Shown here: positions 56,905 to 64,000 of the stretch, piece after piece
Numbering within the stretch: the first letter of the stretch is position 1
How the letters are laid out: each line of letters starts with the position of its first letter
NCBI GenBank assembly: GCA_016342415.1
Contig: JAEIOD010000004.1
Coordinates: 62,001-126,000 of the forward strand
Source of the DNA: Clostridiales bacterium
GTDB lineage: Bacteria > Bacillota > Clostridia > Peptostreptococcales > Acidaminobacteraceae
DNA: 64,000 nucleotides
Direction of reading: 5' to 3'
The notes under the pieces: model-generated
Told to the model about the DNA's origin: nothing
Seen by the model: only the letters and a program-made list of their open reading frames with translations
The model's database searches: none
Program-made: the position numbers and the translations under genes

Positions 56905-56927
56905 AAAAAAATCAACTTTCGTTGATT
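56903..56927 (-). terminator. Intrinsic terminator after the MocR gene
   Basis: AATCAAC-GAAA-GTTGATT followed by T8 on the minus strand; it begins inside the stop codon of the regulator gene. Confidence 0.8.
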
Positions 56928-58368
56928 AGATTTTCCTTATTAACTGCGATAATATTTCAATTCCCTTTTCAATTTCTTCTTCACTTGCATAAGCGTAGGA
57001 AATCCTTATGGCGTTGTTCTTCTTGAAGTCATATATACTTCCTATATTTATTAGAATATTGTGTTTGAGCGCTTCGTGAAAGAGAACCTCCATATCTATC
57101 TCATTGTTCAGCTCGACCCATATGTAGAAACCTCCTTTGGGACGCTTCCACCTACAAAGATCACCAAAATGATTCTCAAGAACTTTTAAAGTGAAGTCCC
57201 TTTTCTTTTCCAGTATATCTCGCAACCTTTTCTGGAACACATCATTGAAACCACCTCTGAACCACTCAAGCGCAAAGTACTGAGATAGCGAACTAGATCC
57301 GTAGTCAATCTGCATCTTTATGTCTCCAAGCCGTTCAACGACAGCCGACGGTCCGACCAGCCAGCCGATTCTAAGACCAGGCGAGAATGATTTCGATAAA
57401 GAACCCATATAAAGTACATTCCCGTTAACATCCATGCTCTTTAAAGGCATCGGAGGCTCTTTGTCAATCCATAACTCTCTATAGACATCATCCTCAATTA
57501 CAGGTATCCTATACTCGTTAACCAGCTCCATAAGCGCTTCACGCTTTTCCTGATCCATTGTGATGCTTGTCGGATTATTAAACGACGGAATAGTGTAAAA
57601 GAGATTTGATTTCGATTTGTTTATCTTGCTCCTAAGATTCTCCAAGTCAAGACAATCTTCTGTTATCGGTATACCCTCTAGCTTCATGCCGGTAGATTGG
57701 AATACATGGAGCGACTTCAAATACGACGGTTGTTCAACAAACACCGTTGAACCAGGCTCAAGAAGTCCAAGAGCTATCAGATGAAGCCCTTGAAGAGCAC
57801 CAGAAGTGATCAGAATCTGATTTTCGTTCACATCTAAGCTGTACTTCTTCAAATGATTACAAATCATAGTTCTAAGTTCCTGTATACCAAGTGGATGCAC
57901 ATAATTAAGCGAATACAATCCTTTAGTTACTTCACGCATCACTTCATCAGTAAGATCCTTCGGGAATAGTCCTGGTGCCAACTCACCAGTACCTAGACGA
58001 ATAATCCCCTTCTTGAACTCATAATGATTTATTTTCTGAATAATTTTGTGATTCGGCATATGGACGCTATTAGTGATATACTTTTCCCAGTTGGTCCTGT
58101 TACTCAACGACAGAACCGACCACGAGTTATTAACAACAAAGGTTCCTTTGCTCCCACGTGACTCAAGTACACCTTCAGCCTTCAATTCATCAAGTACAGT
58201 CGAAATGGTACTTCTGTTAACAGCTAGCTGCTCTGATAATCTTCTTTCCGATGGCAATTTTGCTCCTAAAAGCCAATCACCAGAAGCTATCCTTTCGATG
58301 AAATACTTAAAGATCTGATGCTTAATCGATTCATTCTTACTACGATCAGGTTGCCATTCAATAATCAT
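56926..58368 (-). CDS. MocR-type regulator (GntR helix-turn-helix fused to aminotransferase)
   Basis: About 480 residues from the ATG at 58368 (AGAGGGGG upstream). A GntR winged helix (about 10-80) with GAKLPSERRLSEQLAVNRSTISTVLDELKAEGVLESRGSKGTFV precedes a class I aminotransferase domain. The latter has the PLP lysine in GSLSKSFSPGLRIGWLVGP and YTIPSFNNPTSITM. MocR proteins use PLP-bound amino compounds as signals. The lysE-like exporter downstream is the natural target: a basic amino acid or a toxic amino compound may be the inducer. Confidence 0.92.
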   Translation of the reverse strand: MIIEWQPDRSKNESIKHQIFKYFIERIASGDWLLGAKLPSERRLSEQLAVNRSTISTVLDELKAEGVLESRGSKGTFVVNNSWSVLSLSNRTNWEKYITNSVHMPNHKIIQKINHYEFKKGIIRLGTGELAPGLFPKDLTDEVMREVTKGLYSLNYVHPLGIQELRTMICNHLKKYSLDVNENQILITSGALQGLHLIALGLLEPGSTVFVEQPSYLKSLHVFQSTGMKLEGIPITEDCLDLENLRSKINKSKSNLFYTIPSFNNPTSITMDQEKREALMELVNEYRIPVIEDDVYRELWIDKEPPMPLKSMDVNGNVLYMGSLSKSFSPGLRIGWLVGPSAVVERLGDIKMQIDYGSSSLSQYFALEWFRGGFNDVFQKRLRDILEKKRDFTLKVLENHFGDLCRWKRPKGGFYIWVELNNEIDMEVLFHEALKHNILINIGSIYDFKKNNAIRISYAYASEEEIEKGIEILSQLIRKI

Positions 58369-58557
58369 CTGTTCCCCCTCTTGTATATTGATGTCGTGAT
58401 CCTTTTTTATATGCAAGTATGCACCACTTTATAACTCCTTATGGCGGTTTATATTCTCTTGAATACTTGCTATATTTAAAAGTTTGATTTGATAAAACTT
58501 CATTTTTAGTTTATTTATTATTTCAGATATAGTCGAAGATGTATTCTTCCAATATAT
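58369..58557. other. Upstream region of the MocR gene
   Basis: About 190 bases. It contains two inverted GCAAGTAT words (near 58413-58420 and 58463-58470), which could be regulatory. No strong promoter pair was found. Confidence 0.35.
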
Positions 58558-58770
58558 CTAATGTAATTTTTTTGAAACACCATAATCAACTGTAACAATT
58601 AAAGAAGCATTCCTTTTAGTAATTGATTTAACTTTTTCTACAATGTTTGAGATGTTGTGCTTTAAAATGGCTGTTTCAAGTCTAGACAATGCTTCTATAA
58701 TGGATTCCAAATCCTCATTTGAAGAAGTCTTTTTAGTCAACCTAAAGGTATCATTTTTCCATAATTCTCT
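58558..58770 (-). CDS. Short open frame, possibly a gene fragment
   Basis: An open frame of about 70 codons reads ELWKNDTFRLTKKTSS at its start and SLIVTVDYGVSKKLH at its end. The only possible starts are TTG codons without a ribosome site. The look is of the 3' end of a longer decayed gene. Not recognised. Confidence 0.25.
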   Translation of the reverse strand, partial: RELWKNDTFRLTKKTSSNEDLESIIEALSRLETAILKHNISNIVEKVKSITKRNASLIVTVDYGVSKKLH

Positions 58771-59056
58771 TTAAAGCAATGTGCGCATTGCTTCTTTATA
58801 AATAAGTTAGTTAACTTTTTAAAGCTGATGTTACCAGCTGCACTCAAAATTAATCATCATTTAATAACATATTTTTTGCTCATCTGAATCCTTTTCAATA
58901 GTTGATTAACGCAAACTATCTCCAGGCATTGCAACTTAAGTATAGCAGAACACAACAAAATCTAACATCACTTTTGAAGAAGACACTAGACAAAACGAAC
59001 GCTATAACATCACAAAACACGGTCTTTCAGATTTAACGCCTGTGAATAAATTAAGC
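58771..59056. other. Intergenic stretch with one hairpin
   Basis: It contains a perfect hairpin AAGCAATG-TGCG-CATTGCTT (58774-58793). Otherwise there is no gene, repeat or promoter that I can support. Confidence 0.4.
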
Positions 59057-59103
59057 AGTCCACCTAATAGTGTTTAATCCTATTAGATGGACTTATTTTT
59101 TAA
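59057..59103. repeat. Hairpin repeat, copy 1
   Basis: Stem arms AGTCCACCTAATAG (59057-59070) and CTATTAGATGGACT (59080-59093) with T6 after them on the plus strand. The last 31 bases (59073-59103) recur exactly at 63877-63907. It follows the GNAT gene on the minus strand and probably ends its transcript. Confidence 0.7.
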
Positions 59104-59195
59104 GAACTATTGAACGATAAACCATAAAAGATTCGACTACTCCAAATATCTATACAGACTTATGCAATTAATAGATGTGTTCTAGTCATTTTTTT

Positions 59196-59591
59196 CTAGT
59201 CCCACTTAAACAGAGATATAAAACCATTATCTTCTCTTTTGAATCCAAATTTTTTATAAAATGATTCTTCAGTTGGTTTAGTGATTAAAATAGGATTAAG
59301 CTTTTCTTCTTCAAGCATTTCCATCAATTCCTTCATCATTCTTTTTCCGATTTCATTTCCTTGATAATCTTTATGCACAAGCATTCTCAATATATAAGCA
59401 TGTTTTATACCATCTGATAATATTTGTACAAAACCAACTAACTTATCATTTGCATCTCTAGCAGTAATCCATCCCCATGATAAGTCAATACTTTGTTCCA
59501 ATTTACTTAAAGGGTTTATCCCCCACCCGATTGAACTAAGCAATTCATTCAATTCTTTATAATTTATTTCCTCATTCCTTTTTATCATCAT
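59196..59591 (-). CDS. GNAT-family N-acetyltransferase (short)
   Basis: About 131 residues from the ATG at 59591 (GGAG 6 bases upstream). A GNAT fold with ARDANDKLVGFVQILSDG, the acetyl-CoA loop HKDYQGNEIGKRMMKELMEML and the final FYKKFGFKRE. Substrate unknown. A 21-bp palindrome overlaps the -10 of its promoter, so it is probably repressed by a dimeric regulator encoded elsewhere. Confidence 0.85.
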   Translation of the reverse strand: MMIKRNEEINYKELNELLSSIGWGINPLSKLEQSIDLSWGWITARDANDKLVGFVQILSDGIKHAYILRMLVHKDYQGNEIGKRMMKELMEMLEEEKLNPILITKPTEESFYKKFGFKREDNGFISLFKWD

Positions 59592-59617
59592 TGTTTTCTC
59601 CATTCTTTTCTTTAATT

Positions 59618-59662
59618 ATTACTTCTACTAGAAGTAATACTCTACCATTATCAGTATATCAA
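59618..59662 (-). promoter_or_regulatory. GNAT promoter with 21-bp palindromic operator
   Basis: TTGATA (59657-59662), 17-base spacer, TATTAC (59634-59639). Arms ATTACTTCTA and TAGAAGTAAT around one central base (59618-59638) form a perfect dyad over the -10 and start point. Confidence 0.7.
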
Positions 59663-60015
59663 TGAATAGCCATCTAAAATATTACAGATTAATTTCGCTA
59701 GAATCCAAGTACAATTTGATATTTTTAATAGTGTTTTCTCATTGGACTTAAATTAGTTTTATTCTAGTACTATCCCTTCATTATTACGACCACTTTATAC
59801 ATTTGTATAACAAAATCTTATGGCAACCGCATCAATCATTCACATTATAAACGATATAATATTAACAAAAGGACACATTCAATGATGGTAGAGCCTCTTC
59901 TCTCAACATATTGCTAAGTAGGAACTGCATTATTTTCAAATGCTAACCACAAACACAAAAGGCTGTAGACATACTGCCTGTTGATCAGCTAATGTAAAAC
60001 TAAGCTTAAACAAAC
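59663..60015. other. Intergenic stretch with no gene seen
   Basis: About 350 AT-rich bases between the GNAT promoter and the UPF0316 terminator. No open frame with a ribosome site on either strand. Confidence 0.5.
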
Positions 60016-60039
60016 AAAAAAAACCCTGACAATCAGGGC
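60016..60039 (-). terminator. Intrinsic terminator after the UPF0316 gene
   Basis: GCCCTGA-TTG-TCAGGGT followed by T8 on the minus strand, 24 bases past the stop. Confidence 0.85.
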
Positions 60040-60063
60040 TTTTAATCTACTTATTTTCTTTTA

Positions 60064-60603
60064 TTAATTTACTGCTACATTAGTTGTCGTTATTTTACCA
60101 ACAACTTTACTCAGATTCTTTATTTTAAGTGTTGGTTCAACAACACCAAATTCTAATAAAATACCTTCTAACACTTTGAATTCATTACGTTTCATTACAA
60201 CTTCTATTTTATGTCTAGGTTCTCCATTCATTCCCCTAGCCAAGAAGTTATTAACTGTGTATCCTTCTTCTCTTAGTTTTTCTGCAATTTTCATCATTTT
60301 ATTTTTGTTTGATAAAAATACATCAACTTCGATAATCCCTAATGCAAGTTTCTCTTCTAGTTTACCACCGACAAAAACTCCGAAAGTTCGTCCACACGCA
60401 TATGCGATAGTAAATTGAATCCCTACTGATGATGTTACCTTTGTCAATATTGTTGCAAATATCATAGCATCGATAAACACAACAATGTAAACAGGATTCA
60501 TAATCTTTTTAGATATCAAGATTGTTTTAAGTGTAGCAAGAACATTAGTAAAAGAGGTAATCATAAATAGACCGATTAGAGTTAAAATAATTTCTTTACT
60601 CAT
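60064..60603 (-). CDS. UPF0316-family membrane protein (DUF5698/DUF2179)
   Basis: 179 residues. Three membrane segments in the first 80 residues (the first with FTNVLATLKTILISK) are followed by a cytoplasmic DUF2179 domain with EVDVFLSNKNKMMKIAEKLREEGYTVN and RHKIEVVMKRNE. This is the UPF0316 plan; function is unknown. It has a strong promoter of its own and a strong terminator. Confidence 0.87.
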   Translation of the reverse strand: MSKEIILTLIGLFMITSFTNVLATLKTILISKKIMNPVYIVVFIDAMIFATILTKVTSSVGIQFTIAYACGRTFGVFVGGKLEEKLALGIIEVDVFLSNKNKMMKIAEKLREEGYTVNNFLARGMNGEPRHKIEVVMKRNEFKVLEGILLEFGVVEPTLKIKNLSKVVGKITTTNVAVN

Positions 60604-60670
60604 AAGTCTTCCTCCTATATTCTGTTGTTCCTTCTCGTTGATTTACATTAACTTCAAAACCAACCTTTCT

Positions 60671-60699
60671 AATATATCATTTAATAAATCATTTGTCAA
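60671..60699 (-). promoter_or_regulatory. Promoter of the UPF0316 gene
   Basis: Perfect -35 TTGACA (60694-60699), 17-base spacer, TATATT (60671-60676), about 70 bases before the ATG. Confidence 0.75.
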
Positions 60700-60985
60700 A
60701 TGCTTTTTTGCTGTTTCGTACTTTCCGCACAGTCGGAACTGATTTTTCCTTGTTATTTATAGTTTTCTGATAAAATCATTCTTCAAATCCATTCAACAAC
60801 TATATTCAGTGAATAAAGTATGTCTAACATCTTCTCTCATATCCAATAGAATCCTTACATGATCTGCGCATTTAAAAGACCATAGGTTAACCAATAATGT
60901 TGTTCCATTTTAAAGATATATCCCTACGGTCTGAATCAAATCACTAACTTTCAATAATATTTTGTGTTTTAAGTGAACACAATTG
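60700..60985. other. Intergenic stretch with no gene seen
   Basis: About 285 bases downstream of the ABC permease gene. No clear terminator hairpin or open frame. Confidence 0.5.
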
Positions 60986-62590
60986 TTAACCTTCCAAGTC
61001 ACGTGTGTTGTATTTACGATTGCCAAAGTACAACAAAATCACTGTGATTAATAGAAGTATTATACTACTAGTGATTTTATATTCCTCAATCGGAATCTTC
61101 TGTACATGTCCGAAAGGTGAAAGTTTTACAATCCATTTCGGCAACTTGAGTATTCCACCGAAATATATTGAAGCAAATGCAAATGCAAGATAAATCCAAA
61201 CAATTTTAATTGCATTAGGAAACATACCTAAAAATAAAACTGTTATAGATATAAACACCCAGATAGCCGGTAAATATACAATTGTTGCTTTCATCATCAT
61301 TTCCCAAACCAAAGGGGTTGTCGATACTTTAGCACCTGCACTATAAAGTCCATAGGTACCCGCCAAAGGCATAACAAGTGAAACGATTATCGCAAGAGTT
61401 ACATAAGAAAAGACGAGTCTTCTTCTTGAAACTACTCTTCCTAGTAAAGGTTCCAAACGGTTTTTTCTCTCTTCACTTCTTAACTTCATCATGACTTGTA
61501 CCACAGGAATAGTACCAATCATAACCATCACTACAACAAGCATGACAACAAACTGTTCTACCATAGTGCCTGTACCACCAACAGCTTCAAGCATATTTTG
61601 ATATAATTCGTTTCCTTCAAAAAAGCTTTCTACATCCCCTAAAACAGATCCATATGAGACGCCAAGCATCATCATACCTATAATCCATCCAATGATAGTA
61701 ATTCTTTGATTTCTCCATGCGAGCCCTATGGTTCCCTTTAATAAAATCGAGGCTTTAGCCCTTCCAGGTTTAGTAGGTATAAACGACGCACCTAGGTCTC
61801 TTATTTGATTCAACTTAAATGCGATATACACAAAAATTATAGCCAGCAGCAACAGAATCAAGATCGGCCACCATTCATTTGTAACATATGTTTTTGTACG
61901 AGATATTAAACCTAATGGTGACATGAATGATAGTATTTCAACTTTTACGTCACCTATTGCTCTCAACAAATACATCAAACCTAAAAAGCTGAATGAATAT
62001 CCCAAAGTACCTCGAGATGATTGTGACAATTGAGCAAATATTCCTGTTATTCCTGCAAAATAAATTCCAGTCATGCTTAAGGATGCTCCATATAAGAGAG
62101 ACCCATTAAAGTCCATTGAGTCAACACCGACAAGACTCAGTCCAATTCCTATCAGAAGTCCCATCAGAATGTTAACCACAGCATATACTATTAGGGTGGA
62201 AATCAACACCGTTGATTTTCCAACAGGAAGTGCCCGTATGACTTCTAAACGACCTTCTTCTTCATCTTTTCTGGTATGACGTGTGATCAGTAGAATGTTC
62301 ATAGTCGCTACAGCCAACGCTGTTAGAATTAACATTTCCGTGGTGAAAATAGCACCCAAAGAATAACTGCCCGGTTCTCCGTAAAAAGGTCCCATCATCG
62401 AAACCATCGCTGGATTTGTCAAAGCATCTACAATAGCTTTCGTATCCGTGTCTGTAGGGTACAGTGTCGGAAATGCTATTGCAACATATATCGAAATCAT
62501 GACCAACATCAAAAGCCAAATTAATATTCTTTTACGATCCCTTCTGATTATAAAAAACGAAATGATTCTTAATCCAGCAACTTTAATCAT
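60986..62590 (-). CDS. ABC-2-type exporter permease
   Basis: About 534 residues with about twelve hydrophobic segments in two halves (about 20-270 and 300-530). It resembles permeases annotated as exporters of polyketide-type antibiotics: FPTLYPTDTDTKAI in the first extracytoplasmic loop and TRKDEEEGRLEVIRALPVGK in the first cytoplasmic loop. The ATG at 62590 overlaps the end of the ATPase gene by 8 bases. With the ATPase it forms a two-gene drug or peptide exporter. Confidence 0.85.
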   Translation of the reverse strand: MIKVAGLRIISFFIIRRDRKRILIWLLMLVMISIYVAIAFPTLYPTDTDTKAIVDALTNPAMVSMMGPFYGEPGSYSLGAIFTTEMLILTALAVATMNILLITRHTRKDEEEGRLEVIRALPVGKSTVLISTLIVYAVVNILMGLLIGIGLSLVGVDSMDFNGSLLYGASLSMTGIYFAGITGIFAQLSQSSRGTLGYSFSFLGLMYLLRAIGDVKVEILSFMSPLGLISRTKTYVTNEWWPILILLLLAIIFVYIAFKLNQIRDLGASFIPTKPGRAKASILLKGTIGLAWRNQRITIIGWIIGMMMLGVSYGSVLGDVESFFEGNELYQNMLEAVGGTGTMVEQFVVMLVVVMVMIGTIPVVQVMMKLRSEERKNRLEPLLGRVVSRRRLVFSYVTLAIIVSLVMPLAGTYGLYSAGAKVSTTPLVWEMMMKATIVYLPAIWVFISITVLFLGMFPNAIKIVWIYLAFAFASIYFGGILKLPKWIVKLSPFGHVQKIPIEEYKITSSIILLLITVILLYFGNRKYNTRDLEG

Positions 62591-63482
62591 CAACCTTTCC
62601 TCCTCCATTGGAATAGTGGTGCATGAAAAGATCTTCTAGAGTTGGAGGCATACTTTCAAAATTCACAATACTAAACGTATTAAAATGTTTTATGACTGAT
62701 GACAGTTGATCCGCATCGACTTGAAAACTGTATACAGTCCCCTCTACGGCAAGATCATACAGACCTACCACACGATCAAGTCCAGTCACCGGAATCCTGG
62801 TTTCCACAGTAATTTGATTGCGTATAAGATGTCTTAACTCCTTTAAAGATCCCGTCTCAATGATCTTTCCCTCACGAATAATCGTTACTCTATCACACAG
62901 TTTTTCCACTTCAGATAATATATGACTAGATAAAAAAACTGTTTTACCCGCTTCTTTTAACTCTTGTATATATTCTTGAAAGACTTTTTCCATCAGAGGA
63001 TCCAATCCCGATGTCGGTTCATCTAGAACATATAAATCAGCATCTACAGCAAGTGCAGCAACCAGTGCAACTTTTTGTCTGTTTCCCTTTGAATAAGTTC
63101 TACATTTTTTAGTCGGATCCAGATCAAAGCGTTTAATCATCTCATCTCTTTTAATCTCGTTTTTTGCACCTCTTAGTTTAACAAATAGATCAATCACTTC
63201 ACCACCTGTCAAATTAGGCCAAAGAGAGACCTCGCCAGGTACAAAGGCAACTCGTTTATGAATTTCTACTGAATCTTTCCAAGCATCTTTATCAAATACA
63301 GATATTTCACCTTCTGTTGCTTTTAAGATTCCCAAAATCGATCGGATCGTAGTCGTTTTCCCCGCTCCATTAGGTCCAATGAAACCATAAACTTCTCCTT
63401 TCCTAAGTTCAAAACTAATCCCATCGAGTGCTGTAAGTTTCCCGAATTTTTTTGTTAGGTTCTCAACTTTTAATATGTTCAT
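62583..63482 (-). CDS. ABC transporter ATP-binding protein
   Basis: About 299 residues. Walker A GPNGAGKTTT near residue 38, a degenerate signature YSKGNRQKVAL near 132, Walker B LYVLDEPTSGLDP near 154 and the H-loop SSHIL. The C-terminal domain (about 220-299) is that of antibiotic-resistance-type ABC-2 ATPases. The ATG at 63482 has GGAGG 6 bases upstream. It energises the permease next door. Confidence 0.93.
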   Translation of the reverse strand: MNILKVENLTKKFGKLTALDGISFELRKGEVYGFIGPNGAGKTTTIRSILGILKATEGEISVFDKDAWKDSVEIHKRVAFVPGEVSLWPNLTGGEVIDLFVKLRGAKNEIKRDEMIKRFDLDPTKKCRTYSKGNRQKVALVAALAVDADLYVLDEPTSGLDPLMEKVFQEYIQELKEAGKTVFLSSHILSEVEKLCDRVTIIREGKIIETGSLKELRHLIRNQITVETRIPVTGLDRVVGLYDLAVEGTVYSFQVDADQLSSVIKHFNTFSIVNFESMPPTLEDLFMHHYSNGGGKVDD

Positions 63483-63828
63483 CAAGTGCCTCCTTTATTT
63501 ATCCATTTGGAATGCTTATTGTTCTCTGGCTTCAACACAGAAAATGATCATCTCCAAATCTGCTACTTTAGCGATAGTCTTCAATAAACTTTTATTCTAA
63601 AAATAGTAAATCAACCTAAACACTAGCGTAAAGTTTCCACGGCAAGGAATTTTCAATTAATGAATACCCTATTATATATATCTCACACTATAATTTATTC
63701 AGATGATTTATAACGAATCACAGATTTACTGCAACTCACCCCTTTCAAAACCAAATACAAAACTATTAACAGGAAGCGGTATCACAAAATCAGATATTTC
63801 AAATAAAAAGTCAACAATATAATAAAAG
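63483..63828. other. Upstream region of the ABC exporter operon
   Basis: About 345 bases. A TATAAT at about 63673-63678 lacks a good -35. No regulator gene is present. Confidence 0.4.
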
Positions 63829-63907
63829 AGTCCATCCAATAGTAATATAAAGTTTCCTTGAATCGGGTTCACTTTATTTAATCCTATTAGATGGACTTAT
63901 TTTTTAA
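63829..63907. repeat. Hairpin repeat, copy 2
   Basis: Arms AGTCCATCCAATAG (63829-63842) and CTATTAGATGGACT (63884-63897), here with a loop of about 41 bases, then T6 on the plus strand. The 31 bases at 63877-63907 equal those at 59073-59103. It lies directly after the stop of the gene at the right edge. Confidence 0.7.
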
Positions 63908-63923
63908 CTTAATCCCTTATACA

Positions 63924-64000
63924 TTACGAAACCTTCAATTGAGTTTCATACAAACTTTTATATACTGGACTTTCAACAATCAACTCGCTATGTGTACCCT
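63924..64000 (-). CDS. C-terminal end of an ABC exporter (ATPase/permease), partial
   Basis: The last 24 codons read GTHSELIVESPVYKSLYETQ and four more residues before a TAA at 63924-63926. GTHxEL followed by YxxLYExQ is the usual ending of ABC exporters that fuse membrane and ATPase domains. The rest lies beyond the window. Confidence 0.65.
   Translation of the reverse strand, partial: GTHSELIVESPVYKSLYETQLKVS

Noticed and set aside
1..64000. tRNA genes, rRNA genes or CRISPR arrays
   Set aside because: I looked for cloverleaf-like GTTCRANNC segments with CCA ends and for regularly spaced repeats and found none that hold up; a tRNA scan would be decisive.

Overview
The window looks like chromosome from a low-GC, Gram-positive (Bacillota, Clostridia-type) bacterium. 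The evidence is AT-rich DNA, strong GGAGG ribosome sites, frequent TTG/GTG starts, a T-box leader before ileS, and the divIVA-ylmH-yggT-sepF-ylmE block. A mraZ-to-ftsZ division cluster with the small-basic-protein and DUF881 genes, a DUF512 radical-SAM protein and nrdR after ftsZ point the same way. Relatives of Fusibacter or Acidaminobacter are possible, but that is a guess. Nearly every gene is on the minus strand; ychF is the only convincing plus-strand gene. No tRNA, rRNA or CRISPR array was recognised.

Reading from the left, 1-4.45 kb is most of a very large alpha-2-macroglobulin-like surface protein, cut by the window edge, whose thioester Cys and Gln seem to be missing. It is coupled to a GNAT acetyltransferase. 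From 5.0 to 14.8 kb lies one glycogen operon (glgB-glgC-glgD-glgA-glgP-pulA) with its own promoter and terminators at both ends. From 15.0 to 28.4 kb come housekeeping genes: pyrR, rluD, a type-2-like ileS under T-box control, divIVA, ylmH, yggT, sepF, ylmE, an HlyD-like adaptor, gpsA, der, the DUF512 protein and nrdR.

From 28.4 to 42.0 kb is the division and cell wall (dcw) cluster, transcribed mraZ, rsmH, ftsL, ftsI, murF, mraY, murD, ftsW, murG, ftsQ, two DUF881 genes, sbp, ftsZ. murE, murC, murB and ftsA are absent from it. An intrinsic-terminator-like hairpin separates ftsL from ftsI, and mraZ is preceded by 10-bp-phased GTGG boxes. lgt, a pair of M16 peptidase genes and the divergent ychF follow.

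From 47 to 64 kb the window is accessory. A two-gene cassette (SF1 UvrD-like helicase plus an unrecognised 274-residue protein) has its own promoter. It sits next to a decayed tyrosine recombinase fused to the 5' stub of a merR gene. The acetyltransferase upstream of that stub still has a MerR-style promoter with a 19-bp spacer. Beyond lie a marR-padC pair sharing an operator-like box, an IS91-type transposase remnant, a DUF2500 membrane protein, an EamA transporter, a LysE exporter next to a MocR regulator, another GNAT, a UPF0316 membrane protein, an ABC exporter operon, and the last codons of a further ABC exporter at the right edge.

The best candidate for an undescribed system is the helicase cassette at 47.1-50.3 kb. 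The clearest regulatory observations are the orphaned MerR promoter, the three padC/marR boxes, the mraZ boxes and the ftsL/ftsI hairpin. All family calls come from reading motifs by eye; no database search was run.
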